Shown piece by piece: positions 23,770-34,689 of a stretch of DNA of 64,000 nucleotides. The stretch covers positions 445,943,204 to 446,007,203 of the forward strand of contig NC_085138.1 in assembly GCF_035046485.1 (NCBI RefSeq), written 5' to 3'. Under the pieces are notes generated by a model, which was not told the DNA's origin, ran no database searches, and saw nothing but the letters and a program-made list of their open reading frames with translations. Both the position numbers and the translations under genes were made by a program. This stretch comes from Aedes albopictus (taxonomy: Eukaryota; Arthropoda; Insecta; Diptera; Culicidae). The first letter of the stretch is position 1. Every line of letters begins with the position of its first letter.

Positions 23770-24085
23770 GTGGTGGGTAGACCAAGCGCTAGTGTGTGCT
23801 CTTGCTCGTTCGCCTAGGATCGAGTGTGGCTCACTCTTTCGCGCGCATCGCTCTCACGCGCTCTCCCGTGTTTTCACCCAGCAGTCACCGAATCATCACC
23901 ATGGTGTCACCGGGGCGAGATCTCTCCGGTGTTTCACCGCAGCGCGCACTCTGGCGCAAAAACCTCTCTGGAGCGCGCGCCCGGGTGATTTTTTACACTT
24001 CACCGGAGAGAATTTTAAAGCGCTCTCACCGCACTGTTGTGTGGGCTAGTGCTCAGGGAGCTAAGAGATTTATTTCTACCCACCA
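23770..24085. other. GC-rich island bounded by short inverted repeats
   Basis: GC content rises sharply with many CG dinucleotides (GCGCGCATCGC, GGAGCGCGCGCCCGGG) and CACCGG/CCGGTG motifs. GGTGGGTAGA near 23773 is mirrored by TCTACCCACC near 24074. Neither strand gives a recognisable protein, although short open frames run through it. It may be a GC-rich MITE. Confidence 0.45.
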
Positions 24086-24576
24086 AGCTTGCGCGCATCC
24101 GAATCGCAGTGGTGGATCCACATAAAAGAGACGGGCTCCCGTTCAGATGCACAGCGTGAGTGGTGTATTTTCTATTTCTCTTTTCTACACTGAGGATATG
24201 GACATCTCTGGTATGATCATCTACAAATGAGTTCCTAAGAGTATCAACTACCGTAATCTGGGGGAAGTTGATCACTTTTCAATAAAAGTCTCTGATTTTA
24301 TGAATGCATATGATTCCAAACAAATATGTATGCTCGGTACAATGTCGGAATTCCCGAAAACTGTTCATACAGCATCAAAGCATGTGATCACGCGGTAACT
24401 CGTCTGCTAAAGAAATCTTCTACATAGAGATGAGCGAAAGTTATATATGTCGACTCGGCAACGCTGTTTGTTTTGTTTATAACAGCTTCCAACACTTGCC
24501 ACAAAGCTAGATGTTCAAACTTTTTGTGTGACTTTATTGTGGTGCAAGTTGTTTTGTTTATGTTTGCTAATTAGGC

Positions 24577-25041
24577 TCAGTGTACCAGTTATGGCTATAG
24601 TACCTCAAATTCGCCATAGTTGATTTTCAACCTTTATTCGTAAACAACAGATCACGTTCACAATAGATGATTGTAATCATTCAAATTTTACAATTAGATT
24701 AAATTATGATAGAAATAAATAATTTTCCTTAACTTTTCGGCCTCCTTGCACCCTATTTCGCCATAGTGTACCAGTTATGGCAAATCCCATAAGGAATGCA
24801 TGTAAATAGTGCGAAGTGGAACCCAAATTAACAAATATGTCCATAACTGGTACAGGGTTCCTATCATTGGCACACGCCGTAATAAATACTAAAAGTAATT
24901 TTGGCTCTGTTTCTATATTTTTCCTGTAAAGTATAAAAACTAATCAATCATTCAACATATCGATGAGATTCGTCGGTCTTCTTCTTATTTTTGTAGAAAT
25001 AGTTTTCCTTAAGTAGTGCGATAACTGGTACAGGCACCCTA
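24577..25041. mobile_element. Repeat element with TACCAGTTATGG termini
   Basis: TGTACCAGTTATGGC occurs at the left end (about 24581) and again internally at 24767. The inverse (ATAACTGGTACAGG) occurs at about 24843 and at the right end near 25021-25034. Non-coding. Exact borders and class are uncertain. Confidence 0.55.
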
Positions 25042-25784
25042 TATTCGAACTTTTTTTTTCCCAAATTTTGAAAAAGTTAACAGCGCAATCGAAGAAATCT
25101 GAAATGCATTGCAAAGAATAGCGCGAATCAAATCAAATCGGCAGAAGTGAATCAAGCAGCAGTAATGAAAGTTTTTTCGAGAAGAGCAGCGACAAAAGTT
25201 TCTTCATGAGCATACGCTTTTGAAAGCAGAATTAATTAAATATTATCTTCTTACTAAATTTACATATGCCATCAAATTCTCGATAATAAAAATAAATATT
25301 TGTAATACGTTTATTGTCGATTGCAATACCGTTCAAACAACGCCTACCTACAAACGATAGACATGTTCATTTGGCTCACACTTTGACATTTCTCTCTGCT
25401 CGATTGGCTCACAATGGCCGCCTCCGCACATCTCTATAATGTAGGATTACTAGTCTGCTCTACCGCATCTTGTAGTTCTGTTAAAGCTGTACACACTCAA
25501 CCCAAATACTCAAGGTTTGTATGTATATGTAAGATGAAACCACTGACATCATTCCATTTGATAACACAGAGCACCACGCTTTCAATCCGGGTGTAGTTGA
25601 TTCGCAAAAATATGATATTTTCAAATATAATTTATATGGTCACATCAATTTTAACTCAAAGCTATGTTCAGTAAGCCTCTAGGGAAGCCTACCATGAATT
25701 GATAAAAATGTTTTGTGAGTCATCTGAATACAAGGCGTTGCACACTGGGCCAGGAACATAAATTAGCAAAACAAAACCTCTAGC
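25042..25784. other. No gene recognised
   Basis: AT-rich sequence with short open frames only. Nothing recognisable apart from the flanking elements and the target-site duplication at 25777-25784. Confidence 0.3.
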
Positions 25785-26183
25785 CAGGGATGGGAACACT
25801 CACTCGCAACGAGTTACATTCACTTGCTATTTTCTCTGTTCAGAAGCGTGCAATCAAGAAGCAATGTATGTGCAACTTTTGCCTTGTGATTTTGTCTAAA
25901 ACTTTGCCGAATAAAGTAGGGGTCGCACATGAATCCCAAGGTCGTGTCAGAGCTGTGAAAGCGACTCTCCACGAGGTGAGTGCAATTTACTTTCACCTCG
26001 TGGAGAGTTGCCTTCGCAGTTCCCTCACGACTTCGGTATGCGTGTGCGACCCCTACTCTATTGGGTTTTAGACGAAATCACAAGGTAAAAGTTGTTCATA
26101 CATCGTTTCTTGATTGCACGCTTCTGAGTTGAGTTGAACTGCAAGTGAGTGTAACTCTTTCCAAGTGAATGTTCCCATCCTTG
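25785..26183. mobile_element. hAT-like foldback MITE with 8-bp duplication CCTCTAGC
   Basis: The whole 399-bp element is an inverted repeat. The left end CAGGGATGGGAACACTCACT pairs with the right end AGTGAATGTTCCCATCCTTG, and the arms meet near 25985 at CTCCACGAGGTGA. Identical 8-bp direct repeats CCTCTAGC flank it (25777-25784, 26184-26191). CAGGG-type ends with an 8-bp duplication are characteristic of hAT. No transposase. A degraded relative is at 44713-45107. Confidence 0.9.
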
Positions 26184-27186
26184 CCTCTAGCACAGGAATT
26201 TTCAAACCTTTTGGCTCGCGGTGCACTTTTTTGAAGTAAATCTCTAAATACACCGCACCTGCTCATTATTGTCAATATATACTATTTCAAAATTGCTAAA
26301 AAAAATATATCGACTCCTAGGTGTATACACACTCTTCCTTGAATTTCTTCCCACACAGATGGAATTATAACATTGACTTGTATTTTGCTTTCATTACCTG
26401 TCGAAGCTTAGTATGAGTGACACAGTTGTTCGTCTAAGAATATTTTTATGGTGGAGATATTTCCGAAAGATCCTTTGGAATGATGAGCGAGATCTTGAGC
26501 AGATTTATAGTGAAATTTTTGCAACATTAGTGCTGTTTTTGGTGCATTACTAACGAGAACCTCGGCGAAGTCCTACGTTGACTTTACTACCTTCTCTAGT
26601 CTGGTTTTTGATAAACGGATTTCAAAGATCGTTTTTGAACTTATAGAGAGAATCACTGAAATATTGTTTTAAGATTAAATTTCAGAACTTTGCATACTAA
26701 CTTTTTTTTCTGCCGAATTCAGCAATATTTTTGACTAGATTAGAACAGTTAAGCGCTTGGCGATCATTTTGATGATTGAAACAATTACTGAGCGCTTAGT
26801 AGTCACAGCAGGAAAAGTACTCGATTTACGTCTACCGATGGGCCTTTCTATGAGGAGAAAGAAACATTAAATTCAAAGTACTTACACTGATATTCTTTGT
26901 GATTACATCACTCTATTGTATGCACTTGAAAATTCCTTCCATTTTTGCTTTTCACTGCCGTAAAATTATTTTTTATCTACTTAATACTTCGAATCTATAC
27001 TTTCTCTCGTCTCGCTTATTCTCTGGTCTGGCGGAGCACCTTCTACTATTTTAACCGTGAGTTTCCCTTGATCTCATCCATTTGATTGATTTTTCATTAG
27101 GTAATGGTGAAGGCAGAATTGACAGGCCGCGGTGCACTAAGTGCACCGTGATGCACGATCTGAAAACCCCTGCTCTAGCACAATGG
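26184..27186. other. No gene recognised
   Basis: AT-rich sequence including the phrase AGGAATTTTCAAACCTTTTGGCTC. Only short non-significant open frames; no clean repeat borders identified. Confidence 0.3.
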
Positions 27187-27687
27187 CGTAACGTCCTATC
27201 AAGTTGGTGTCTTCGACAAAATTGTTTGGTTTTATCTGCGGCAACTTTTCATATTTTTGCCTGTTCTACAACTTTGCCGAAGACGCCATTAAGAAATTAA
27301 GAAGGTGGCACCGTAACGCCACCCATGCGACGGTTTTACGAAAGAAATGCCAAGCGCAATTTGAGACGCAGGTAAAACCCAGTCTCCAGTTAGCGTAGTG
27401 GTTAAGGCTATCGATCGCCAATCCGGAGACGGCGGGTTCGATTCCCGTTTCGGTCTGGAACATTTTCTCGACTCCCTGGGCATAGTGTATCCTTGTACTT
27501 GCCACACAATGTACAAATTCATGCAATGGCAGGCAACGAAAGCCCTTCAATTAATAACTGGGGAAGTGCTCAAAGAACACTAAGTTGAAGAGAGGCAGGC
27601 CAAGTGCCAGTGGGGACATATAGCCATAAAGAAGAAGTAAAACCCAACAACTTTGCCGAATACACCAACTTGATAGGACGTAACCCC
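27187..27687. repeat. Inverted-repeat element split by a SINE
   Basis: About 50 bp at 27187-27236 (TCCTATCAAGTTGGTGTCTT...) is mirrored by 27637-27687 (...ATACACCAACTTGATAGGA). The tRNA-derived SINE lies between the arms at 27382-27636. The inverted repeat existed first, because the SINE's target duplication lies in it. Outer borders are unclear. Confidence 0.65.
27382..27636 (+). mobile_element. tRNA-derived SINE, second subfamily, with 10-bp target duplication
   Basis: Pol III A box TTAGCGTAGTGG and B box GGTTCGATTCC begin the element. The body shares ATTAATAACTGGGGAAGTGC and GAACACTAAGTTGAAG with the Feilai-like copies but is clearly a different subfamily. It ends in a GAAGAAG run. Exact duplications GTAAAACCCA flank it at 27372-27381 and 27637-27646. 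Confidence 0.9.
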
Positions 27688-27998
27688 TCATGTGGTAAAG
27701 GTTTTATCACACTAATTTCTGTTTCTGGCCCAGTGTGCGTTGGAGAAGGGCGATTTTTTCAAAGACAGTATTTTTACCTAGTTTTAATACACATCCAAAA
27801 AGTTTATATTTTTATGTAAAATCTGACACAATTAGCAGAAAAACCTTCAAAAATTGTTCAAATTATATTATATATACGATTGATTTACGTCAAAATTTCT
27901 TCCATTGAAACAGAATTGTAGCTTCCTCAGCGGATGAAGCATGTGGATCCCATAGTAATCAACTTTACCCCGCTGATCAACTACCCCCCAGATATTGG

Positions 27999-28705
27999 TA
28001 CCATTTATTCAATTACCGTGGTTAACGAAGGACTGGAGGTCATCTAATTACCCTTGTATTTGGCATGGTAATCCCATATGAGCTTCAATTCATTTGCGCC
28101 AGCTCAGTTTTAAACCGATTGAGCTGAATCTTTCACATGATATTCTTCTCACACAATGGCACAATCCTAGAGGGTGCATCGTCGATTTGGTCTACTTTTC
28201 TTTCTCGCCATATAAATATGGGCTAGTCTAAAGCGCCACCTTTGTATTAGACAAACCACATTGTTTGGAATACCTACCTTTTTTCATCTGCAATTGGTAA
28301 ATTAAGAATAACAATGCTTTTTTACATTTAAACTTACTTTTTGTTAGTTTTAATGTGCGCCAGGCATTGTACATTTTATCTCATAGCTATGATTCCTCCA
28401 ATCAGTTAAGAACAAGGCAAACGTGATCAAAACTTTTCATATAAAAGTCTATTCCAGAGGCATTTTCATTGAAACACTTTGGGCAAAAAATAAAAGTCGG
28501 CGATATCTTCGCCATTTCAATCCTTTCAAACAATACATTTGCCCTTCCAAGAAATGTGAAGCTTTGCTCATTTTACAACAAGATTTGATAAATAATCGTC
28601 ATTTTTGTCACCTTATCAGTTCCTTGTTAAGCGAGGGATCTATCCATTTAAACCAACTAAAGCGATGTCCATCATTATATAGGGAATAAAATGCTAGAAA
28701 CATTA
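27999..28705. other. No gene recognised
   Basis: AT-rich sequence. A short open frame at 28423-28689 carries no recognised domain and is taken as chance or old transposon sequence. Confidence 0.3.
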
Positions 28706-28851
28706 GGGGTACTCACTAAACAGATTAAATTGCTGCGTAAGCCATGATTTTGAAATGTTTCATGATTTTGCGAATGAAATAATCAAAGATTGCCTTGGTG
28801 ATCGCGACGTTTAATCAGTTTAATCAGTTTACGCTGTTAAGTGAATTCCCC
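28706..28851. mobile_element. Small TA-flanked MITE
   Basis: Termini GGGGTACTCAC and GTGAATTCCCC are inverted, with further mirrored AACAG/CTGTT and repeated TTTAATCAG motifs. TA lies on both sides (28704-28705, 28852-28853). It abuts the Harbinger-like MITE at 28854. Confidence 0.6.
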
Positions 28852-28853
28852 TA

Positions 28854-29013
28854 GGGGGCATCCATTAAGTACGTCACGCTCATGGGGGGAGGGGGGGGGG
28901 GGTTCAGGAAAGTGTGACAAGTAATGCATTAGGTATACGAAAAACCCGTACGAAGGGGGGAGGGAGGGTCTAAAATTCCCAAACTTTGCGTGACGTACTA
29001 AATGGATGCCCCC
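28854..29013. mobile_element. PIF/Harbinger-like MITE with CTA target duplication
   Basis: Left end GGGGGCATCCATTAAGTACG and right end CGTACTAAATGGATGCCCCC are inverted repeats continuing into GTCACGC. CTA is duplicated at 28851-28853 and 29014-29016. It contains a long G-run near 28885-28902. Same family as 13717-13885. Confidence 0.8.
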
Positions 29014-29016
29014 CTA

Positions 29017-29689
29017 TTGATATCCTGTGCGTAAATGGCATGGCGGCCTGGTTTCAGCTAGAATTATCCATTTTATTTTATTTTTCTGTTGCAAACCCAG
29101 AAAGGCACGCTGAGCGTATACTACACTAGCATGGTGCGCCTAACCTAACATCCTAGGAGGGCCAAATACTTTATTCTGATATTTTTAAATATGGGGTATG
29201 AGTATCCTTGTTCAGCTTCTGCTCCTATGTTCATCCTATTAAAAAAAACAGACAGACGGTGTAAGCACCGATTGATTCCGTTCTTTTTGCTATCATGAAT
29301 GCTCACTCCTAACAAAAAACACAAAAATAGGAAACAAAACGAATAGCACTTATTAGCTTTGTTTACAATGGGACGAAAATGGGAGCACTTTGCCAGAGAT
29401 GGGATTCCGGGAATTCCGAAACTTCCTGACGACACTTTGTGTAGCCACCGTGTTGCGTATCTGAAAATTTGTTCAAAAATCTCACACGTACCAGAGATAT
29501 GAAAAAACCTCCCAAAGTGTAATGTGTTTATCTCACCATAAATTATGAGTTGAAATTGCAAGGAAGTGATCTGGCCAAGGTCAAGTCTCCATTCACATTT
29601 TCTATTTTTTCCGAAGTATACAAGGGAGAGAGAGGGTGATACTTGTTCTGGGATGACCAAAACTTAGTGTACGTCGTTTATGAGCAGCC
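29017..29689. other. Unassigned repeat-like sequence
   Basis: A 171-codon open frame lies on the minus strand at 29145-29660, but it shows no recognisable domain and the region grades into the dispersed repeat that follows. Treated as non-coding. Confidence 0.3.
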
Positions 29690-30165
29690 CCAAACTGTAT
29701 TGAAATTATTTTCAAAATTTTGTATTTCAACTTGCCCCGCTGCGCTGTGTCTTACTTCAACCATTGTATGTGCTAAAGCACGATGACGGGTTTTTCATGC
29801 ATTTCATCAAGGCAACGCATCGTTAATTTATCCATTCTGTGCGGGGCTTAAAAGTTGAACCGAGTTTCATAATTTCGTCAGGCTCCTAGTTTGATTTCGT
29901 CAAGAAACGAGACAAGCGACGAACCCCAGGAATTCTTAAGGCTCAAATGAGAATGGCAAATGTTCCAGAACTAAAAAAGCACTTTTTCCCAAAATGATCC
30001 ATAAATCTAATAAAATGAAAATGTCCGATTGTTGATTAAGTCAATTATGACAATCGGACACGCTGGTTTTGTTCACTTTTTCGTCATTCTGGATAAAAGT
30101 GCTTTTTCAGTTTTGGATAATATGCGATTCTCATTTGAGCCTTAAAGGCACCATGCGTCTCCATT
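29690..30165. repeat. Dispersed repeat pair, copy A (pairs with 31415-31700)
   Basis: Shared phrases in order with the second copy: TTTTCAAAA.TTTG.ATTTCA, GTTGAACCGAGTTT, GACAAGCGACGAACCCCAGG and CACCATGCGTCTCCATT. It is a non-coding diverged copy of the same unnamed family. The stretch between the copies contains other insertions. Confidence 0.7.
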
Positions 30166-30956
30166 AGGTGGTGCATCAGGAGATGTTGTATACGTTTTTG
30201 TGTGGTCTGGAAATAATGCCTTTTTATGAGTGGGTCCTACACATTTTAGGGTTTTTAAACTAGTAATGGACCCTTAAAGAACTGAAGTTGAATCCTGCGA
30301 CTTTGGAATTGTGGATTGGCCACTGAATTAAAATTCAACCTTCGCGCAACAATAATGACAATGTCGCAACCTGCATTTGTTGCGACAATCCACACAATGC
30401 GACATAGGTTTGTCCAGACTTGAACAGAATATGTTAAAGATCGTTCTCCACGAGCTAAGAGATTTTTTATGCCTTGTATTGTGATTTTCGAGAGATAACT
30501 TCGAGTGGGTTAACACTGTAACGCTGATGAAGATCCGGACTTCTGGCCCCGTGGGTCCATAACATGATTGTTCACAAATACCATGCTGCCCATAGTGTGG
30601 ACCTTCCGGAAATTGTTTATTAAAGACCTTTTAACACAAGTTGGGGAACAGAGCCCAAAATGCCAAGATGGGGTAAAATGGCCCAACGCATAAAATCATT
30701 CCTGAATGGGACTTGATCATTACTATACGTGAATGGTGTCAAGATATGTTTGCATCGAACATTCTTCTAGAAGCTAGGCCACCAAACCCACGAAAAATCT
30801 TATGATTTCCCAATGAAAATTGGCAACTTCCGGTTTTTCGTGCTTGCAATTAAGGTTTTCTGGTGATTTTATTATCAGCCAAGTATTTCCAAAGAGATTG
30901 AGGCGCACATGGAGACGCATGGTTGTTGATGTCTACGCTTTCCATGTTAGGGGTCA
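30166..30956. other. No gene recognised
   Basis: AT-rich sequence with one GGAGACGCATGG phrase that is the inverse of ATGCGTCTCC in the flanking dispersed repeats. No protein-coding signal. Confidence 0.3.
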
Positions 30957-31090
30957 TTCAAATATGACGACCATCGTTTTGCGGGGAGGGGGGTAACACT
31001 CCATTTATTGAGTATACGAAAAAAGCGGGACAGAGGGGGAAAAGGAGTCGGAAATGCTCGAAAACTGATGGACGTAATTTTTGAATGTTT
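30957..31090. mobile_element. Harbinger-like MITE fragment
   Basis: GGGGTCATTCAAATATGACG near 30951 and GATGGACGTAATTTTTGAATG near 31068 form inverted ends with a G-rich interior (GGGGAGGGGGG), as in the element at 28854. The right terminus is eroded and no target duplication is visible. Confidence 0.5.
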
Positions 31091-31414
31091 TCATGAAGTG
31101 GCATCTTAGCCCATGGCAGATGGTCTTTCTGCACCACTTCCGTTTTACGAATCAGTTTTTAAAATCGCTAAAAATCGATGAAAATGCAAAAGTTTAGTGA
31201 ATATTTTTGCTGAAGTATCGAGCAAATATTGTCTAGTTGCTGTTACCACTTTGAAAGCCTGGCGAATAAGGCTAATTATCATTGAAAACGATGAAAGTTC
31301 GAAAAATGGCATCTTACCCCACTTGACCCTATACGAGGGGAGACAGGGAGGAGCTTGTTCTGAGTTGGCCAAAATTTGGTTTACGTGGTTGCAAATATAT
31401 GTAGTGGTCGCAAA

Positions 31415-31700
31415 CTGTATTGGAATCATTTTCAAAACTTTGCATTTCAGCTTGCCCCCTTGTCCCGTACTTGAACCATTCAATGTGTTCAAGTCCCAAT
31501 GACACTTTTTTCATTCATTTTATCAGAGCAATGTATCCCAAATTTATCCATTCCATGCGGGCCTCAAGAGTTGAACCGAGTTTGACAATGTCGTCATTAT
31601 CCTGGTTTGATTTTGTGACAGTGACTCTAACGTCAAGAAACGATACAAGCGACGAACCCCAGGAATTCTTAGAGGCACCATGCGTCTCCATTTGTTGATC
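31415..31700. repeat. Dispersed repeat pair, copy B (pairs with 29690-30165)
   Basis: Collinear with copy A from CATTTTCAAAACTTTGCATT through GACGAACCCCAGGAATTCTT to CACCATGCGTCTCCATTT. Non-coding. Confidence 0.7.
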
Positions 31701-31736
31701 CTTTTTTTATCTGTATTAACGAGATGTTTAGCGCTA

Positions 31737-31975
31737 CACTGCAAAATATTTTTGCTGGTAATCAGCAAACTTTGCTGATTTTTGGCGTGCTGATTGCATT
31801 CAGCAATACAAATTACTGAGTATCAGCAATTATTTTTCAACTTGCTGAACCATCCAGCAATTTTGACAGTTGATCAGCAAAGTTGTGCTGAAATTCTGCA
31901 AAAATGTTGCTGAAATTCAGCAATTTCTTTTGCTGATTTTTGGCGTGCTGGAAGCATTTCAAAAAATTTGGTGTG
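31737..31975. mobile_element. CAGCAA-rich MITE flanked by TA
   Basis: Ends CACTGCAAAATATTTTT and the reverse complement of CACACCAAATTTTTT are flanked by TA on both sides. TTTGCTGATTTTTGGCGTGC occurs directly repeated at 31771 and about 31929. CAGCAA/TTGCTG motifs are packed throughout. Confidence 0.55.
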
Positions 31976-31978
31976 TAG

Positions 31979-32123
31979 GCTAGTTCATCTCGGGACCCAC
32001 ACTTTACTTCCCTTCCGAAGAAAGAACTCACATTTTGCGAGTTTGTCGGGAGTGGGATTCGATCCCAGGTCCTCGGCGTGATAGTCAAGTGTTCTTATCA
32101 TTACACCAGGTCCGCTCCACCTT
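31979..32123 (-). mobile_element. tRNA-derived SINE fragment, minus strand
   Basis: On the minus strand a tRNA-like head reads GGTGTAATGATAAGAACAC and a B box reads GGATCGAATCC, followed by a body into ATGTGAGTTCTTTC. It differs from the Feilai-like copies. Its 3' end abuts the CAGCAA MITE. It is not a functional tRNA gene because the cloverleaf is not maintained after the B box. Confidence 0.6.
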
Positions 32124-32611
32124 AATTTGTTGGTGCATTGGGCGATTATGTATGTATGCAGAATACATGCTAAACTGCTCAGTAACACTGGCACATTTTT
32201 GTATGCTCAGGATATGCGCTAATGAGTAGGTCTTGTACATGTTAATGGTTAGTGATTGATGGACCCTTAAAGAACTGAAGCTGACTCCTGCATCTGTTGA
32301 CCTGCTGTGTGGATTGTCCCAATGTGAAGTTTTAACACAAATTGTATCTCATTTCTTCATGTCAAGCACATTAATCATGTAACATCAATCTATTATCTAT
32401 TATGCAAGTTGCCTGAGATAAGTTTATCTGAGCGTTTATAATTTGGTGTTCTGTTGGGAACAGCTCCCTATACTTTAATATTCTTGTAAACATGACCTCT
32501 TTTCTTAGTTACTACTTTGAAGTTTTCCAATTAAGACGGCTTCAAACGTTCACACAGTCGATAACAAGCAGCCGGGCTCCAATTAGCACTTAGCAGTCTT
32601 CGGAGAACTAC

Positions 32612-33524
32612 ATAATGATCGGGACAGGCAAAATTTTTCCTTCTCAAAAAAAAAAATTCAAATAGCCGTAACTTTTCGAAAAGTGCATCAAATATTCTCA
32701 AATTTTCACTGTAAGTTGATCAACTATTTGTGTATCAGTGGACAAAATTTGGAAAATATCGGACTATTCTGCACGAAGTTATAAAGATTCTAAAAAAAGG
32801 TAGAATTATCCGATAGCCAACTTTGAGCTGTTATATCTCTGGATTCAATGAACCAAATGCAATGAAATTTTGACTATTTATGACTTATATAATGAGCTTT
32901 GAAAAACTTTTGACTTAACTTAAAATTCTTAACACGGAAGAAAATTATAACGATTAGATTATTTTTCTAATAAAACACCAAATTTCCCTAAATTTCAACA
33001 TCGTTTCAAAATTCAAGATGCTAATTACAGTTCATTTAAATTCCCTCTGATTGTCTTGAATACAGATATGTTTTGAAAGAAAGTAACAACATGGGCGGCA
33101 ATTCATTGGAAAAGTAATGGGATGCATATTAAAAATAGACCAATTTACTAAAACATCATAAAATTAATGAAATCGCCATAACTTTTTCTCTTGTTAATAA
33201 TTTAAAGTTGAGTCAAACGTTTTTCAGAGCTCATTATATAAGTCATAAATGGTCAAAATTTCGTGTCATTCGGTTCATTGAATTCGGAGATATAACAGCT
33301 CAAAGTTGGCTATCGGATAATTCTACCTTTTTTCTAAAATGCTTATAACTTCGTGCAGAATAGCCCGATCTTTTCCAAAATTTGTTCACTGATACACAGC
33401 TAGTTGATCAACTTACAGTGGAAATTTGAGAACATTTGATGCACTTTTCGAAAAGTTACAGCTAAATGGACATTTCTTGAAAAGTGAAAATTTTGCTTGT
33501 CCCGATCATTTTGTCTATCCCCTG
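32612..33524. mobile_element. Long inverted-repeat (hAT-like) element, left tip missing
   Basis: Arms of roughly 320 bp (about 32614-32935 and 33175-33524) mirror one another: AATGATCGGGACAGGCAAAA against TTTTGCTTGTCCCGATCATT, and ATTATCCGATAGCCAACTTT against its inverse. The right tip ends CTATCCCCTG, so the full terminus would begin CAGGGGATAG, typical of hAT. The left tip lacks this. A one-armed relative lies at 62614-62895. No transposase. Confidence 0.8.
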
Positions 33525-33567
33525 TACCTGCTAGTGATTATGCGTCTCCATATTGTTAAGCTAGGAT

Positions 33568-33967
33568 CAGTGCTGAAAATTTCATTTCGTCATATCTAAA
33601 TTCAACCACCTACAGCTCATTTTAGAAACTGAACCTGAGAATATGATGTATGAAGAACTTGTGCGGCTAGACCACTTCTGCAAGAAAGTCACGGAAAAAC
33701 TACTACTTTTCGAATTTTTAAGGTAAATGTCACGGACTACCTTCGAAAAATGCCAAATGATATTCACCGTGAATATCATTGGCATTTTTCGAAGGAAGTC
33801 CGTGACATTTACCTTAAATATTCGAAAAGTAGTAGTTTTTCCGTGACTTTCTTGCAGAAGTGGTCTAGCCGCACAAGTTCTTCATACATCATATTACCAG
33901 GTTCAGTTTCTAAAATGAGCTGTAGGTGGTTGAATTTAGATATGACGAAATGAAATTTTCAGCACTG
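33568..33967. mobile_element. Near-perfect hAT-like foldback element (palindrome) with 8-bp duplication
   Basis: The 400-bp element folds into a single hairpin with arms of about 195 bp and only a few mismatches. The left end CAGTGCTGAAAATTTCATTT mirrors the right end AAATGAAATTTTCAGCACTG, and the centre is near 33768 (ATATTCACCGTGAATAT). Direct repeats GCTAGGAT flank it (33560-33567, 33968-33975). CAGTG ends and an 8-bp duplication point to hAT. Two near-identical short open frames on opposite strands are artefacts of the palindrome. Confidence 0.93.
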
Positions 33968-33975
33968 GCTAGGAT

Positions 33976-34689
33976 TCAAGAAACCACAAACTATTTAAAA
34001 CCTCAGTTATGCTTTGTTTTCACTGTTATCCAGATGGTAAGTAAGGTACATACAATGATATATTTGCATTAGTATTATCTGAATTCAGAACGAAAAATGC
34101 TTTTCAATTTTTGAAAATTGTTGATGATTTGTTTCCATATGATAGCACACATAATATAGATGACTCTTTTTACGTGTTTCAAGCGATCCTTATTATCTTT
34201 ATTAGATGCCACCTACTTCTATATCAAGGTCGTCATACATTCAATGGCACTGGTACGGTATGCGGTCCGAAGTATGCATCAGCCATTTCTATTCTAATAT
34301 GTTTTTAAACTCAGTCAATTTCATACCAATATGTGATTCACTGTGTATACAAAATAAGGCCAATCGGTATTAAGTTGGCTTATAGCGGAAAGTGTCCAAC
34401 ATGGAACCCTTGCTCTGATAGTACAAAAGAAACTCGTTTGTTCACTATTTAAAGAATTCTTAAACTTTCTAGTAAAGACATGTGGAAAAATAAGCGTATT
34501 ATCTCTTGAAAATCAGCTGAATGATAACCATGGGCTTCCAGTTGGTGTTAACTGGACATGAACGTTTAGTAGGTGGCCTGACTTTGTTACTTATTTTCAA
34601 CACGATGTTAAAAATAAGTCACAGTGTCTTATGTTCAACTAAAACTTGCGCTGCCGTGACTTTGTTACAAAAATAAAAGAAAATAATAT
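33976..34689. other. No gene recognised
   Basis: AT-rich sequence. No coding signal or clear repeat borders. Confidence 0.3.

Larger units (their letters stand above)
24251..27998. mobile_element. Possible composite TA-flanked element filled with nested insertions
   Basis: The left end CCGTAATCTGGGGGAAGTTG (after TA) is approximately mirrored by the right end TTGATCAACTACCCCCCAGATATTGG (before TA). If these are partners, the original element has been expanded by the insertions at 24577, 25785 and 27382. The distance and mismatches make this tentative; they could be two unrelated solo ends of one family. Confidence 0.35.

Noticed and set aside
28887..28902. G-run as a G-quadruplex promoter element
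   Set aside because: The G-run belongs to the core of a Harbinger-like MITE, and similar runs occur in other copies of the family.
29145..29660. 171-codon minus-strand open frame
   Set aside because: No recognisable domain, and surrounded by dispersed repeats. Length alone is not enough in 64 kb of six-frame sequence.
33582..33953. Two almost identical 67-residue frames on opposite strands
   Set aside because: They are the two arms of one palindromic transposon, so the similarity is structural and not a gene pair.
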